Part shown: in pieces, positions 5,291 through 5,609 of the stretch | Position numbering within the stretch: position 1 is the first letter of the stretch | Layout of the letters: every line of letters starts with the position of its first letter | From: Hungatella sp. UBA5982 | Lineage (GTDB): Bacteria; Bacillota; Clostridia; Lachnospirales; Lachnospiraceae | NCBI GenBank assembly: GCA_002429965.1 | Contig: DJBG01000158.1 | Location: forward strand, 18,733 to 24,341 | DNA: 5,609 nucleotides | Reading direction: 5' to 3' | Program-made: the position numbers and the translations under genes | The notes under the pieces: generated by a model | Seen by the model: the letters and a program-made list of their open reading frames with translations, nothing else | Database searches by the model: none | Told to the model about the DNA's origin: nothing

Positions 5291-5609
5291 AAATATAGTA
5301 TTTGACATGGGCAGAGTGCTGGTACATTATGATGGAGACATTGTCTGCAGACATTTTATTGAGGATGAGGCGGAGCGGAAGGCAGTAAGAATCGCTGTTT
5401 TTGAGTCTCAGGAGTGGCTGTTTCTGGATATGGGGCTGATCTCAGAGGAAGAGGCTTTAAAGAAGATGCAGGCACGTCTGGACACCGCCCATGCCAGGGA
5501 TATGGCCGCCCTTTGCCTGGAGCACTGGCATGAATACAATATGTGGCCTGATGAAGAGATGGGAAAACTGGTAGGACAGCTTAAGGAAAATGGATATGGC
5601 ATCTATCTC
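5283..5609 (+). CDS. HAD superfamily hydrolase (YihX-like phosphatase), N-terminal part, cut by window end
   Basis: The first 109 codons of a haloacid dehalogenase superfamily protein, open to the right edge. ATG 5283 overlaps the MATE stop codon by 8 bases (ATGATTAA), and AGGAG (5271-5275) lies seven bases upstream, within the MATE gene, so the two are likely translationally coupled. Motif I is VFDMGRVLV (6-14) with the nucleophile Asp8. The residue two places on is Gly rather than the classic acid Asp, as also seen in the YihX-type subgroup (FDLGNV). A helical cap domain follows, including SQEWLFLDMGLISEEEA (45-61) and LCLEHWHEYNMWPDEEMGKL (81-100), and the fragment ends in the strand NGYGIYL just before the usual motif II (LSN). 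The likely role is dephosphorylation of a small metabolite such as a sugar phosphate. Motifs II to IV are outside the window, so activity and substrate are inferred. Confidence 0.85.
   Translation, partial: MIKNIVFDMGRVLVHYDGDIVCRHFIEDEAERKAVRIAVFESQEWLFLDMGLISEEEALKKMQARLDTAHARDMAALCLEHWHEYNMWPDEEMGKLVGQLKENGYGIYL

Overview
The window reads as chromosomal DNA of an anaerobic Gram-positive bacterium of the Clostridia, most likely a Lachnospiraceae member close to the Lacrimispora / [Clostridium] saccharolyticum group. This placement is inferred from the gene families: an archaeal-type aspartyl-tRNA synthetase, a monomeric [FeFe] hydrogenase of the type found in clostridia, a clostridial GreA and a MATE exporter. 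Strong AGGAGG-like ribosome binding sites and moderate GC that rises along the window fit the same picture. No database search was possible. All recognisable genes are on the + strand.

Layout. Positions 1-669 hold the C-terminal half of an archaeal-type aspartyl-tRNA synthetase, cut by the left edge. Positions 670-964 are an AT-rich intergenic stretch with no convincing gene. It holds a perfect dyad (739-752), a tentative promoter and a set of short direct repeats just before the next gene. Positions 965-2209 encode a stand-alone 414-residue [FeFe] hydrogenase with an unusual L1 motif (three consecutive cysteines) and a ferredoxin-like N-terminus. A strong 20-bp hairpin (2246-2294) with A- and T-rich ends closes that unit and probably terminates transcription in both directions.

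A new promoter (about 2314-2343, extended -10) then starts an apparent operon of four genes. These are a 327-residue zinc-ribbon protein with a degenerate methyltransferase-like C-terminus (2392-3375), a GreA-family transcript cleavage factor starting at GTG (3415-3918), a 12-helix MATE family exporter (3941-5290), and the start of a HAD-family phosphatase (5283 to the right edge). The gaps are 39 nt, 22 nt and an 8-nt overlap, so co-transcription is likely. No shared pathway is obvious.

How they work together. AspRS and GreA are housekeeping functions in translation and transcription. The hydrogenase points to fermentative, ferredoxin-linked hydrogen metabolism and needs the HydEFG maturases encoded elsewhere. 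The MATE protein exports cationic or drug-like compounds, and the HAD protein probably dephosphorylates a small metabolite. I see no CRISPR array, insertion sequence, prophage gene, tRNA or rRNA. Most of the window is ordinary. The points most worth a second look are the hydrogenase H-cluster motifs, the zinc-ribbon/degenerate methyltransferase protein and the regulatory-looking DNA upstream of the hydrogenase.
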